Under the pieces are notes generated by a model. That model was not told the DNA's origin and did no database searches. It was given only the letters and a program-made list of their open reading frames with translations. A stretch of 64,000 nucleotides of DNA. Origin: Streptomyces sp. NBC_01353. Lineage in GTDB: Bacteria; Actinomycetota; Actinomycetes; Streptomycetales; Streptomycetaceae. Both the position numbers and the translations under genes were made by a program. Positions 9,839-18,415 of this stretch are shown here, in pieces. The stretch spans positions 5,704,001-5,768,000 of the forward strand of contig NZ_CP108352.1 in assembly GCF_036237275.1 (NCBI RefSeq), in the 5' to 3' direction. The stretch's first letter is position 1. Every line of letters begins with the position of its first letter.

Positions 9839-10699
9839 ATGGACCCGTACAACAAGGGCTCCTTCGCCGTGCAGGAGCGCGTAGGGGTCCGGGACCTCGC
9901 AGCCCACGTCGCCCGCTCCATCGGCACCGGAATCCGCCCCGTCGCCGCCGCCTTCCTCGAGCTCCAGCCCATGCTGGTGCTCGGGGCGGCGGACGCCGAC
10001 GGTCAGGTCTGGAGCTCCCTCCTGACCGGCACCCCCGGCTTCGTCCGGGCGACGGGCCCGCACACGATCTCGGTCGCGGCGGCCCTCCCCGACGGCACTC
10101 CCGACGGCACCGCCGTCGGAACGATCGCCCTGGACCCCCGCACCCGCCGCCGTATGCGCCTCAACGGCCTCGCCCGCCCCAGCGCCCGCGGCTTCACCGT
10201 CGAAGCGGAACAGGTCTTCTCCAACTGCCCGAAGTACCTCCAGAAGCGCGAGCTGTACGCGCCCGACACCACCACCCCACCCGGCACCCCGCACCACGGC
10301 ACCGCGCTCAGCCCCGACCAGGAGCGGTTCGTCCGCGCAGCCGACACCTTCTTCATCGCGACCGTCGCCCCCGACGGCGCCGACGCGAGCCACCGAGGAG
10401 GCCACCCCGGCTTCGTACGGGTCGACTCGCCCACGGAACTCAGCTGGCGGGACTATCCCGGCAACGCGATGTTCCTGACCCTCGGCAATCTGGAGACCGA
10501 CGACCGCGCGGGCCTGCTCTTCCTCGACTGGCACACCGGCACCACGGTCCGCCTGACCGGTCGCGCCCACACCACGTACGGCCCGGACGGGGTCCGTACC
10601 ACCCGCTTCCGTATCGAGCGGACCGTCGAGACCCCGTCCGCCAGCCCCCTGCGCTGGTCCCACCCCGAGTACTCGCCCGCCAACCCCCTGGACTCCTGA
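9839..10699 (+). CDS. Pyridoxamine 5'-phosphate oxidase-fold (FMN-binding) protein
   Basis: 286 residues, related to the large PNPOx-like group with two split-barrel halves, the first around residues 35-110 (VWSSLLTGTPGFV) and the second around 165-260. Such proteins bind FMN, F420 or heme; the catalytic reaction here is unknown. The ATG at 9839 is chosen because GGACC-type sequence and CAGGAC precede it and homology begins at MDPYNKGSFAVQERVGV; the open frame extends further up into the palindromic repeat. The stop codon directly abuts the ATG of the HPP membrane gene, so the two are almost certainly translated from one message. Confidence 0.85.
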   Translation: MDPYNKGSFAVQERVGVRDLAAHVARSIGTGIRPVAAAFLELQPMLVLGAADADGQVWSSLLTGTPGFVRATGPHTISVAAALPDGTPDGTAVGTIALDPRTRRRMRLNGLARPSARGFTVEAEQVFSNCPKYLQKRELYAPDTTTPPGTPHHGTALSPDQERFVRAADTFFIATVAPDGADASHRGGHPGFVRVDSPTELSWRDYPGNAMFLTLGNLETDDRAGLLFLDWHTGTTVRLTGRAHTTYGPDGVRTTRFRIERTVETPSASPLRWSHPEYSPANPLDS

Positions 10700-11176
10700 A
10701 TGGCATCCGCCCCCGCCCGCCCCCACCCCCGTGCCATGGCCACGGCCACCTCCGTCAGCGTCGCGGCCCTGCTCGCCCTCGTCGCGCTCGGCGCCGTGCT
10801 GCACCAGCCCCTGCTGATCCCACCCCTGGCCGCCAGCATGGCGCTCGTCGCCGGGGCGCCCGATCTGCCGCTCTCCCAACCCCGCTCGGTCGTCGGCGGC
10901 CAGCTCCTCTCCGCGCTCACCGGCTTCTCCGTGCTGCTCGTCGCCGGACCAGGCCTCTGGAGCGCGGCGCTCGCCGGCGGTCTCGCGCTCGGCGTCATGA
11001 TGGCGGCCCGCACCCCGCACTCGCCCGCCGCCGCGACGGCCGTGATCGTCGCCCTTCAGAATCCGCCGTTCTGGAGCTTCCTCGCCCTGCTCGCCCTTGC
11101 GAGCGTGCTGCTCGTCGCCGTCGGCCTCGCGGGCGCCCGGGCAGCCGGGCGGACGTACCCGGCGTACTGGCTCTAA
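10700..11176 (+). CDS. HPP-family integral membrane protein
   Basis: 158 residues with four to five hydrophobic segments. The signature of the HPP family is visible as PLLIPPLAASMALV, LPLSQPRSVVGG and a RTPHSPAAATA segment in place of the canonical HPPAGA run. Some plant and cyanobacterial HPP proteins transport nitrite, but most members are uncharacterised. It starts on the base after the stop codon of the FMN-binding oxidase-like gene, which implies translational coupling and a common task. An arginine/proline N-terminus of about 14 residues precedes the first membrane helix. Confidence 0.8.
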   Translation: MASAPARPHPRAMATATSVSVAALLALVALGAVLHQPLLIPPLAASMALVAGAPDLPLSQPRSVVGGQLLSALTGFSVLLVAGPGLWSAALAGGLALGVMMAARTPHSPAAATAVIVALQNPPFWSFLALLALASVLLVAVGLAGARAAGRTYPAYWL

Positions 11177-11185
11177 CCTCGGCTC

Positions 11186-11653
11186 ATGAAACAGGAGTTG
11201 AGGGTGGCGGCCTACGCCGTGTGCGTCCGTGACGACGAGGTGCTCCTCGCCCGTTGGGTGGACAGAGCAGGGGCCAAGCGGTGGACCCTGCCCGGCGGAG
11301 GGATGGACCACGGCGAGGAGCCGGTCGACACCGTCGTCCGCGAGGTCGAGGAGGAGACCGGGTACGTCACCGAGCCGGTCGCCCTGCTCGGCATCGACTC
11401 GATCCGCCGCGGATGGCTGCGTCGGCTCGCCGGGCCAGGGGACTTCCAGGGACTGCGGATCATCTACGAGGCCCGGGTCACCGGCGGCGAACTACGCAAC
11501 GAGATCGGCGGTTCCACCGACCTCGCCGCCTGGCATCCGCTCGCCGCCGTGCCCGACCTCGAACGCGTCGAACTCGTCGACATCGGGCTCCAGCTGTGGC
11601 GTGAGCGGCCCCCGGTCGGACGCTCCCGCCTCGCCGATCCGGCGAACGGCTGA
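11186..11653 (+). CDS. Nudix hydrolase
   Basis: 155 residues. The Nudix box is complete: GGGMDHGEE, then the REVEEETGY segment, giving the GX5EX7REUXEEXGU pattern around residues 36-58. Nudix enzymes cleave nucleoside diphosphates linked to another group; the target (for example ADP-ribose or an oxidised nucleotide) cannot be read from the sequence. It begins ten bases after the HPP gene and may share its transcript. No SD stronger than a weak purine run is seen. Confidence 0.92.
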   Translation: MKQELRVAAYAVCVRDDEVLLARWVDRAGAKRWTLPGGGMDHGEEPVDTVVREVEEETGYVTEPVALLGIDSIRRGWLRRLAGPGDFQGLRIIYEARVTGGELRNEIGGSTDLAAWHPLAAVPDLERVELVDIGLQLWRERPPVGRSRLADPANG

Positions 11654-11744
11654 ATCTCGCTCAACCCCCGAAACGCCCTCAACCCGCCGCCCGAACGCGG
11701 GGTCCCCTTCCGTGACCGCAGAACACGACAGGGGAGCTCGCACG

Positions 11745-12887
11745 ATGTCAGCCGTACGTACCGCACGCACCGCCCGTACCGTCCTCGCCGCCACCGCCGT
11801 GGCAGCGCTCACCGTTGGAGCGCTCGCCGCGCCCGCCGTCGCGGCCACCGCGCCGGAGAAGCCGGACCACACCGCCACCCAGCAGGCCCTCGACGCGGCG
11901 GTCGAGGCGGGCGTGCCCGGCGCCGTCGCCCAGACCCGGTCCGGCCGCACCGGCTGGACCGGGACGGCCGGTGAGCGCGGCGGCGAGGACCGCTACCGGG
12001 TCGGTTCCATCACCAAGACCTTTGTCGCCACGGTCCTCCTCCAGCTCCAGGCCGAGGGCCGCCTCGACCTCGACGACCCCGTCGAGAAGTGGCTGCCCGG
12101 CGTGGTCCGCGGCAACGGCCACGACGGCCGCAAGATCACCATCCGTCAACTCCTCAACCACACCAGCGGGATCTACAGCTACACCGCTGACACCGGATTC
12201 CAGGAGAAGGTCTTCGGTCCCGGCTTCCTGGAACACCGTTACGACACCTGGACCCCGCGGCAGCTCGTCGCGATCGCGATGACCCACAAGCCGGACTTCA
12301 CCCCCGGCACCGCCTGGACCTACTCCAACACCAACTTCGTCCTGGCGGGCATGGTGATCGAGAAGGCGACCGGTCGTCCGTACGGCAAGGAGGTCGAGCG
12401 GCGGATCGTCAAGCCGCTGAAGCTGCGTGCCACCAGCGTGCCCGGGACGACCGTGACGATGCCGAAGCCGAGTTCACGGGCGTTCTCGAAGCTCGCGGTC
12501 GACGAGAACGCGACGACGATCCACGACGTCACCGAGCTGAACCCGAGCCTCGCGGGCGCGGCCGGCGAGATGATCTCCGACTCCAACGATCTGCAGACCT
12601 TCTACCGGGCCCTGCTCAAGGGCACGTTGCTGCCCAGGGCCGAGATGCGCGAGATGACGAAGGCCGTTCCCGTCAGCGCGGAGGACCCGGAGTTCCACTA
12701 CGGCCTCGGGCTGATGCAGACGAAGCTGAGCTGCGGCAAGGAGGTGTGGGGCCACGGCGGTGGCATTCACGGCTCGTCGTCGGAGGCCGTCGCCACCAGG
12801 GACGGCGAGCACTCGCTCGCCATGAACTTCAACGCGGACTGGGCGGGCGACAGCCGGACCGTCATCGAGGCCGAGTTCTGCGGCTGA
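11745..12887 (+). CDS. Secreted serine hydrolase, beta-lactamase/D-Ala-D-Ala carboxypeptidase type
   Basis: 380 residues. Residues 1-34 form a signal peptide ending APAVAA. The penicilloyl-serine transferase motifs are all present: S88-x-x-K91 (SITK), Y193-S-N195 and H337-G-G. This fits class C beta-lactamase-like or DD-peptidase (Streptomyces R61-like) enzymes that act on the cell wall or on esters outside the cell. The ATG at 11745 is chosen because GGGGAG precedes it and the signal peptide starts there; the longer open frame upstream overlaps the Nudix gene out of frame. The 3' end is convergent with the next gene, with only 16 bases between stop codons. Confidence 0.92.
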   Translation: MSAVRTARTARTVLAATAVAALTVGALAAPAVAATAPEKPDHTATQQALDAAVEAGVPGAVAQTRSGRTGWTGTAGERGGEDRYRVGSITKTFVATVLLQLQAEGRLDLDDPVEKWLPGVVRGNGHDGRKITIRQLLNHTSGIYSYTADTGFQEKVFGPGFLEHRYDTWTPRQLVAIAMTHKPDFTPGTAWTYSNTNFVLAGMVIEKATGRPYGKEVERRIVKPLKLRATSVPGTTVTMPKPSSRAFSKLAVDENATTIHDVTELNPSLAGAAGEMISDSNDLQTFYRALLKGTLLPRAEMREMTKAVPVSAEDPEFHYGLGLMQTKLSCGKEVWGHGGGIHGSSSEAVATRDGEHSLAMNFNADWAGDSRTVIEAEFCG

Positions 12888-12903
12888 TCCCCGTCCCGAC
12901 GGG

Positions 12904-13911
12904 TCACCGGGGCAGGACGACGACGTAGGCGGCGGGCTGCCGGTCCGACGCGGCCATCAAGGCCGTACGGACCACGGTGGCCTGCTGGTCCATCGCCTCG
13001 CGCAGTTTGCGCGGGGTGATGTGGACGACCGTGATGCCGAGCCGCTCCAGATGCTCGCGCTTACGGGTGTACTCGGACCACAGCGCGTCGTCGTCCTGTC
13101 GTGGCGCCCGGGTGTCCAGCTCCACCGCCACCGCCTGGTCCGGCCAGTACGCGTCGAGACCGCCGAGGTGCGGCCCGCCGGGCAGCCGCAGATCCACGTT
13201 CCACAGCGGGTCGGGCAGGGCGAACTCCCGCACCATCTCGTACAGCCGCTCCTCGGCGATGCTCCGGCCCTCCGCGAGCAGCGAGTCCACGGCGTCCACC
13301 ACATGCGGCCGGGTGAGCAGCCGTGCCCGGTTCAACTCCCGTACCACCACACCGGGTTCGCAGTGCCCGCCGCGCACCGCCTCGGTGAGCAGCCGGCGCA
13401 CCACGCCCGCGTCGGTCAGGTGGGACACGGCGTCGGCGAGGGCCCGGGCGACCGGGGCGACCGGCACCCCGGTGAGCTCCAGCGGCTCGGGCATGTCCTG
13501 GGCGCGCTCCACCCGGACCCAGGCGGTGGACCGCAATCGGCGGGTGCGCGGCACCAGGACGTCGATCCGGTCCAGGGAGAGCAGTGGGGGAGCGGACGAG
13601 AAGCGGTGCAGGGTGAGCGCGGCGAGCCCGGTGATCACCGCGTCGGGGCTCTGGGAGGGCACCACGCCGGAGCGGCGGGCGTAGAGGAGCGCGGCCTGCA
13701 GCCGCTCCTCGCTGGTGGGCTGTCCCGGGTGTGGCAGGAAGACGCCGGGCAGGATCTGCTGCCATCCGCCGCCCGGCCGGCAGCGCGCGGCGATCTCGGC
13801 TCCGGTCATCCCCTGGGCGCGCAACTGGGAGGCAGACACGGCGCGTTGGTGGTTCTCCGAGTGAGGGGGGAGGGGGAGCGGGCGGGGGCTGATGGGGGTG
13901 TTGTGGTTCAT
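12904..13911 (-). CDS. AbiEi/DUF559-like protein with PD-(D/E)XK-type C-terminus
   Basis: 335 residues. Residues ~20-75 look like the AbiEi-type antitoxin winged-helix segment (SASQLRAQGMTGAEIAARCR, then WQQILPGVFLPHPG). The C-terminal ~110 residues resemble the DUF559/Vsr nuclease fold: a LDAYWPDQAVAVELD strand pair supplies acidic residues and is followed by REHLERLGITVVHI. Proteins of this architecture are common in Streptomyces, are annotated as type IV toxin-antitoxin components, and usually have no partner toxin nearby. None is seen here either. Function is therefore open: regulator, nuclease or both. The last residues overlap no other gene. Confidence 0.7.
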   Translation of the reverse strand: MNHNTPISPRPLPLPPHSENHQRAVSASQLRAQGMTGAEIAARCRPGGGWQQILPGVFLPHPGQPTSEERLQAALLYARRSGVVPSQSPDAVITGLAALTLHRFSSAPPLLSLDRIDVLVPRTRRLRSTAWVRVERAQDMPEPLELTGVPVAPVARALADAVSHLTDAGVVRRLLTEAVRGGHCEPGVVVRELNRARLLTRPHVVDAVDSLLAEGRSIAEERLYEMVREFALPDPLWNVDLRLPGGPHLGGLDAYWPDQAVAVELDTRAPRQDDDALWSEYTRKREHLERLGITVVHITPRKLREAMDQQATVVRTALMAASDRQPAAYVVVLPR

Positions 13912-14043
13912 GACGGGGGTCTTCCGCTCCCCGAGCCTCCGCTAACCGCTGTTACAAGCGCGTCACCAAACCGGGACAAGCTCGCCCTAAAGTACGCGCG
14001 TTCGAGTGCCGAATAGGCGCGACCGCCGCCCTTCCCCATCCGT

Positions 14044-14104
14044 GATGGGCAATCGTTCCGCAGGGGCTGGGGGACACCCCACGCCACCTGCGGAACGATT
14101 GGCC
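14044..14104. repeat. Dispersed palindromic element, copy 2, acting as pepN2 terminator
   Basis: A 15-bp perfect stem (14050-14064 with 14087-14101) surrounds a loop that itself folds (TGGGG/CCCCA). It stands 13 bases past the stop of the second aminopeptidase gene. The arm CAATCGTTCCGCAGG resembles the edge of the element at 9704-9772. Confidence 0.65.
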
Positions 14105-14114
14105 ACAGCGTGCG

Positions 14115-16688
14115 TCAGGCTGCCCCGTCACACGCCTGCGCCCGCAGCGCCCTCGCCAGGTCGTCCCGCGACTCCAGGACCAGCCGGCGCAGCGCGGGCG
14201 CCGCGTCCTCGTGCGCGGACAGCCACGCGTCCGTCGCCGCGAGCGTGGACTCGTCGTCCTGGAGGCCGGGGAACAGCCCCCGGACCACGTCCATGCCGAT
14301 CTGGATCGACCGCTCGGCCCACACCCGCTCGATCGCGGCGAAGTACTTCTCCGCGTACGGCGCGATCAGCTCCCGCTGCGAGGGCTGTGCGAAGCCCGCG
14401 ATCGTCGCCTCCACCAGCGCGTTCGACAGCGTGTCCGACTCGACGACCTGCGCCCACGCCTGCGCCTTGACCGCCGCCGAGGGCCGGGCCGCCAGACAGC
14501 GGACCTGGTGGCGCTTGCCGGTCGCCGTGTCGTCGAGGGTCAGCTCCTCGGCGATCCGGGTCTCGTCCGCCCGGCCGTGCGTGGCCAGCGGCTCCAGGAA
14601 CGACCAGCGCAGCTCCTGGTCGACCTCGAGGCCGTCGATCCTCGCCGTACCGTCGAGCAGACCCTCCAGGAGCTGGAAGTCCGCGTCCGAGGCGGCCGTC
14701 GCCGCGAAGAACCGCGCCCAGGTCAGCTGGTGCTCGCTGCCCGGCTCGGCCACGCGCAGCTCGCGCAGCCCGCCTTCGGCGAGCAGCCGGCCGCCCTCCG
14801 CACGCCACTCGGGCGCCGCGTAGTGCGTGACCGCCGAGCGCGCCCAGGCATGCACCATCTGGAGCACGCCGATGTCCGTCTCACGGCCGGCGAACTCCAG
14901 TGCCACCGCGACGAAGTCCCGGGCCGGCATCAGACCGTCCCGCGTCAGGTTCCACAGCGCCGACCAGCACAGGGCGCGGGCCAGCGGGTCGGTGATGTCG
15001 CCGAGGTGCGCCCGCAGAGTGGCCAGCGAACCCTCGTCGAAACGGATCTTGCAGTAGGTCAGGTCGTCGTCGTTGACGAGCACCAGGTCGGGCCTGGCCG
15101 ACCCGGCCAGCTCGGCCACGACCGTCCGCGCGCCGACGACATCGGCCTCGGCCCGCGCGTACCGCACGAGTTCGCCGTCGACCGAGAGCTTGTACAGGCC
15201 GACGGCCGCCCGGTGCGGGCGCCCCGCCGACGGAGTCGGCTGATCGAGCGCGGCGTCCCCGCCCTGGACGACGGCCAGCTCGGTGATCCGGCCCTCGGCG
15301 TCGTACGTCACCTCCGGCGTCAGCGTGTTGACGCCCGAGGTCTGCAGCCAGGCCCGCGACCACGCCTTCATGTCGCGCCCGGAGGTCTCCTCCAGGACCG
15401 ACAGCAGGTCGGCGAGACGCGTGTTCCCGTACGCGTGCCGCTTGAAGTAGCGGCGCGCGCCCTCCAGGAAAGCGTCCCGGCCCGCGTACGCCACCAGCTG
15501 CTTCAGGACCGAGGCGCCCTTGGCGTACGTGATGCCGTCGAAGTTCAGCTTGGCGTCCTCCAGGTCACGGATGTCGGCCGTGATCGGGTGCGTGGACGGC
15601 AGCTGGTCGGCGCGGTACGCCCACGACTTGCGGCTGTTGGCGAAGGTCACCCAGCTGTTGGTGAAGCGGGTCGCCTCCGCGAGCGAGAACGAGCCCATGA
15701 AGTCGGCGAAGGACTCCTTCAGCCACAGGTCGTCCCACCACACCATGGTGACCAGGTCGCCGAACCACATGTGCGCCATCTCGTGCAGGATGACGTTCGC
15801 CCGGCGCTCGTACGCCGCCTGCGTCACCTTGCCGCGGTAGATGTACTCCTCGCGGAAGGTCACCATGCCCGGGTTCTCCATCGCGCCGAGGTTGTACTCG
15901 GGGACGAAGGCCTGGTCGTACTTCCCGAAGGGGTACGGGTAGTCGAAGTTGTCGTGGAAGAAGTCGAAGCCCTGCTTGGTGATCAGGAAGACGTCGTCCG
16001 CGTCGAAGTGCTTGGCGAGCCCCTTGCGGCACATCGCGCCGAGCGGGATCTCGATGTCCCCACGCTTGTACGTGTCGGTGACGTAGTGGTACGGCCCGGC
16101 CACGACGCAGGTGATGTACGTGGAGATCGCCGCCGTCTCGGCGAACCGCCACACCCCCTCGGCGCCCTGCTCGCCCACTCCGTTCGACCAGACCGTCCAG
16201 CCCTCGGGCGCGGTCACCTCGAAGCGGTACGGGGCCTTGAGGTCGGGCTGCTCGAAATTGGCGAAGACCCGACGGGCGTCGGCCGGCTCGTACTGCGTGT
16301 AGAGGTAGACCTCGCCGTCCTCCGGGTCGACGAAGCGGTGCATGCCCTCGCCGGTCCGGCTGTAGGCGCACTGCGCGTCCACCACCAGAACGTTCTCGTC
16401 GGCGAGGCCGTCCAGTGCGATCCGCGCACCGTCGAAGACGACGGCCGGGTCGAGCGCGCGCCCGTTCAGCTCGACGGAGGTCACGGCCGGGGCGATCAGG
16501 TCCGCGAAGGTGGCGGAGCCCGTGCCGGTACGGCGGAAGCGGATCGTCGTCACCGAGCGGAAGGTGCGTACCTCTTCTCCCGACTCGCCGACCGCCGACC
16601 GCAGATCGAGGGCGACCTCGTACCCGTCGACGGACAGCAGCGCGGCCCGCTCGCGGGCCTCGTCGCGGGACAGATTCTCACCGGGCAC
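14115..16688 (-). CDS. pepN: Aminopeptidase N, M1 family, second copy
   Basis: 857 residues, full length. Zinc site HEMAH starts at H302, third ligand E325 in KESF; the substrate-anchoring GAMEN motif is in NLGAMENPGMVTF. The GTG start at 16688 has GGAGTGACC immediately before it and gives the same VPGxNLxRxEA N-terminus as the copy at 1-2376; an open frame 133 codons longer has no support. The C-terminal ~400 residues are the helical domain of actinobacterial PepN. The active-site motifs of the two copies differ only slightly (HELAH/NESF against HEMAH/KESF), so both should be active. Divergent from the DsbA-fold gene. Confidence 0.95.
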   Translation of the reverse strand: MPGENLSRDEARERAALLSVDGYEVALDLRSAVGESGEEVRTFRSVTTIRFRRTGTGSATFADLIAPAVTSVELNGRALDPAVVFDGARIALDGLADENVLVVDAQCAYSRTGEGMHRFVDPEDGEVYLYTQYEPADARRVFANFEQPDLKAPYRFEVTAPEGWTVWSNGVGEQGAEGVWRFAETAAISTYITCVVAGPYHYVTDTYKRGDIEIPLGAMCRKGLAKHFDADDVFLITKQGFDFFHDNFDYPYPFGKYDQAFVPEYNLGAMENPGMVTFREEYIYRGKVTQAAYERRANVILHEMAHMWFGDLVTMVWWDDLWLKESFADFMGSFSLAEATRFTNSWVTFANSRKSWAYRADQLPSTHPITADIRDLEDAKLNFDGITYAKGASVLKQLVAYAGRDAFLEGARRYFKRHAYGNTRLADLLSVLEETSGRDMKAWSRAWLQTSGVNTLTPEVTYDAEGRITELAVVQGGDAALDQPTPSAGRPHRAAVGLYKLSVDGELVRYARAEADVVGARTVVAELAGSARPDLVLVNDDDLTYCKIRFDEGSLATLRAHLGDITDPLARALCWSALWNLTRDGLMPARDFVAVALEFAGRETDIGVLQMVHAWARSAVTHYAAPEWRAEGGRLLAEGGLRELRVAEPGSEHQLTWARFFAATAASDADFQLLEGLLDGTARIDGLEVDQELRWSFLEPLATHGRADETRIAEELTLDDTATGKRHQVRCLAARPSAAVKAQAWAQVVESDTLSNALVEATIAGFAQPSQRELIAPYAEKYFAAIERVWAERSIQIGMDVVRGLFPGLQDDESTLAATDAWLSAHEDAAPALRRLVLESRDDLARALRAQACDGAA

Positions 16689-16824
16689 GGTCACTCCTTC
16701 GTGGCGCCTTCGAAACAGCACCGATCCTCCCATGTGCCACTGACGGACGGCACTCGGGGAATGTCTCCGCCGACCGATGGTGTTGCCCCGTCTGGCGCAT
16801 AGACATCCGTCCCTGAGGAGTGAC

Positions 16825-17460
16825 ATGTCCGAGAGCAGGACCACCGCCGACTTCTGGTTCGATCCGCTGTGCCCCTGGGCCTGGATGACCTCCCGCTGGA
16901 TGCTGGAGGTCGAGAAGGTGCGCCCGGTCGACGTGCGCTGGAAGGTGATGAGCCTGGCCGTCCTCAACGAGAACAGGCTCGACGAGGTCCCTGCCGAGTA
17001 CCGGGAGATGCTGGAGACCAAGGCCTGGGGCCCCGTCCGTGTGGTCATAGCGGCCCAGCAGCTGCACGGCGACGAGGTGGTCGGCAAGCTCTACACGGCG
17101 CTCGGCACCCGCTTCCACAACAACGGCGAGGGCCCCACGCGCGAGGCGATCTCGGCGGCCCTCGCGGACGTCGGCCTGCCGGCCGAGCTGGTGGACTACG
17201 CGGACAAGGACACCTACGACACCGAGCTGCGCGCCTCCCACAAGGAGGGCATCGACAAGGTCGGCCAGGACGTCGGCACGCCGGTCATCTCCGTCCCGGA
17301 CGCGGACGGTGACCAGGTCGCCTTCTTCGGCCCGGTCGTGACGCCGACCCCGCGCGGCGAGGCGGCGGCCCGGCTGTGGGACGGCACCCTGCTCGTGGCC
17401 TCGACGCCCGGCTTCTACGAGATCAAGCGCACGCGGACGGCGGCGCCGAGCTTCGAGTAG
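16825..17460 (+). CDS. DsbA-fold protein, mycothiol-dependent nitroreductase (Rv2466c) type
   Basis: 211 residues, thioredoxin fold with helical insertion. It aligns by eye with Mycobacterium Rv2466c: ADFWFDPLCPWAWMTSRW at the active site and GTPVISVP with the cis-proline. Rv2466c is a mycothiol-dependent reductase that activates nitro prodrugs. The active site here reads CPWA, so the resolving cysteine of CPWC is replaced by alanine and a monothiol mechanism with mycothiol is expected. The ATG at 16825 follows GAGGAG closely; an earlier in-frame start gives 16 unsupported residues. Convergent with sodF through a shared nested hairpin. Confidence 0.88.
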   Translation: MSESRTTADFWFDPLCPWAWMTSRWMLEVEKVRPVDVRWKVMSLAVLNENRLDEVPAEYREMLETKAWGPVRVVIAAQQLHGDEVVGKLYTALGTRFHNNGEGPTREAISAALADVGLPAELVDYADKDTYDTELRASHKEGIDKVGQDVGTPVISVPDADGDQVAFFGPVVTPTPRGEAAARLWDGTLLVASTPGFYEIKRTRTAAPSFE

Positions 17461-17470
17461 CCCGAAACCG

Positions 17471-17532
17471 AACGACCCCCGCGATTCGCCCCCAGAGCTG
17501 CCTCTGGGGGCCCAGTCATCGCGGGGGTCGTT
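17471..17532. terminator. Nested bidirectional terminator between nitroreductase and sodF
   Basis: Outer perfect 14-bp stem (17471-17484 with 17519-17532) and an inner 9-bp stem (17489-17497 with 17502-17510, loop CTGC). A pyrimidine run TTCTCTTTTC follows on the plus strand. It serves both convergent genes. Confidence 0.85.
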
Positions 17533-17594
17533 CTCTTTTCGGCCTGCCCCGTGAAGGTTGAGAAGACGATCACGAGCAGGACGAGCGGGGCCGA

Positions 17595-18239
17595 TCAGAT
17601 GGAGATCAGCGGGACGGACGTCCTGGCGGCCTGGTAGCGCTTGTTCACGTCCTGCCAGTTGACGACCTGCCACATGGCCTCGATGAAGTCCACCTTCTGG
17701 TTCTTGTACTGCAGGTAGAAGGCGTGCTCCCAGGCGTCGAAGACCAGCACGGGGATCGAGCCCTGGCCGACGTTGCCCTGGTGGTCGTAGACCTGCTCGA
17801 CGATCAGCCGGCCGCTGATCGGCTCGTACGCGAGGACACCCCAGCCGGAGCCCTGGGTGGTCGCGGAGGCCTTGGTCAGCTGGGCCTTGAACTTGGCGAA
17901 GGAGCCGAAGGACTCGGCGATCGCGTCGGCCAGCTCGCCCACCCCGTCGGTGGCCAGCGGCTCGCCGCCGCCACCGTCCTTCGGGCTGTCCATGTTGTTC
18001 CAGTAGATGCTGTGGAGGATGTGCCCGGAGAGATGGAACGCGAGGTTCTTCTCCAGGCCGTTGATCGCGCCCCACTGCTCCTTGTCGCGCGCCTCTTCCA
18101 GCTGCTCCAGGGTGTCGTTCGCACCCTTGACGTAGGCGGCGTGGTGCTTGTCGTGGTGCAGCTCGATGATCTGCGGATTGATCACCGGCTCCAGCGCCGC
18201 GTAGTCGTACGGCAGTTCCGGAAGGGTGTAGATCGCCAT
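17595..18239 (-). CDS. sodF: Superoxide dismutase, Fe/Mn type
   Basis: Converts superoxide to oxygen and hydrogen peroxide in the cytoplasm. 214 residues, normal length. Metal ligands are H28 (ELHHDKHH), H76 (LHSIYW), D168 and H172 ([11 protein letters not shown]). The family with [10 protein letters not shown] and DHQGN matches Streptomyces Fe(Zn)-SOD. In Streptomyces the iron enzyme is made when nickel is scarce, because the nickel sensor Nur represses it when nickel is present; a candidate Nur box lies 29-45 bases upstream of the start (18268-18284), consistent with that. Monocistronic: terminator at 17471-17532 and the convergent neighbour isolate it. The symbol sodF rests on the family and the regulator site; sodA is also used. 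Confidence 0.95.
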   Translation of the reverse strand: MAIYTLPELPYDYAALEPVINPQIIELHHDKHHAAYVKGANDTLEQLEEARDKEQWGAINGLEKNLAFHLSGHILHSIYWNNMDSPKDGGGGEPLATDGVGELADAIAESFGSFAKFKAQLTKASATTQGSGWGVLAYEPISGRLIVEQVYDHQGNVGQGSIPVLVFDAWEHAFYLQYKNQKVDFIEAMWQVVNWQDVNKRYQAARTSVPLISI

Positions 18240-18267
18240 GTGCCGAGCCTCTCGCTGCTGGTGCTTA

Positions 18268-18284
18268 TTGCAATCTATATGCAA
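18268..18284 (-). promoter_or_regulatory. Candidate Nur (nickel-responsive) box before sodF
   Basis: On the sense strand the site reads TTGCAT-N5-TTGCAA, close to the published Nur pattern of two TTGCAA-like hexamers five bases apart. It lies in the expected place for repression of sodF. Recognised by pattern only. Confidence 0.55.
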
Positions 18285-18366
18285 CTGCAGGCTAACAGCA
18301 GTAGTGCCTCGAAGTTGATCAGCCCTTGGGCCTAGGACTCGTGGCGTGAAACCCCCGGAAAGCACG

Positions 18367-18396
18367 GAACCCCCGGACCGACAGGCCCGGGGGTTC
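18367..18396 (-). terminator. Hairpin terminator after permease 1
   Basis: A 10-bp perfect stem, 18367-18376 with 18387-18396, ten-base loop, lies 20 bases beyond the stop of the permease gene. Confidence 0.7.
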
Positions 18397-18415
18397 TCGT
18401 ACGTCCATGCCGTGG

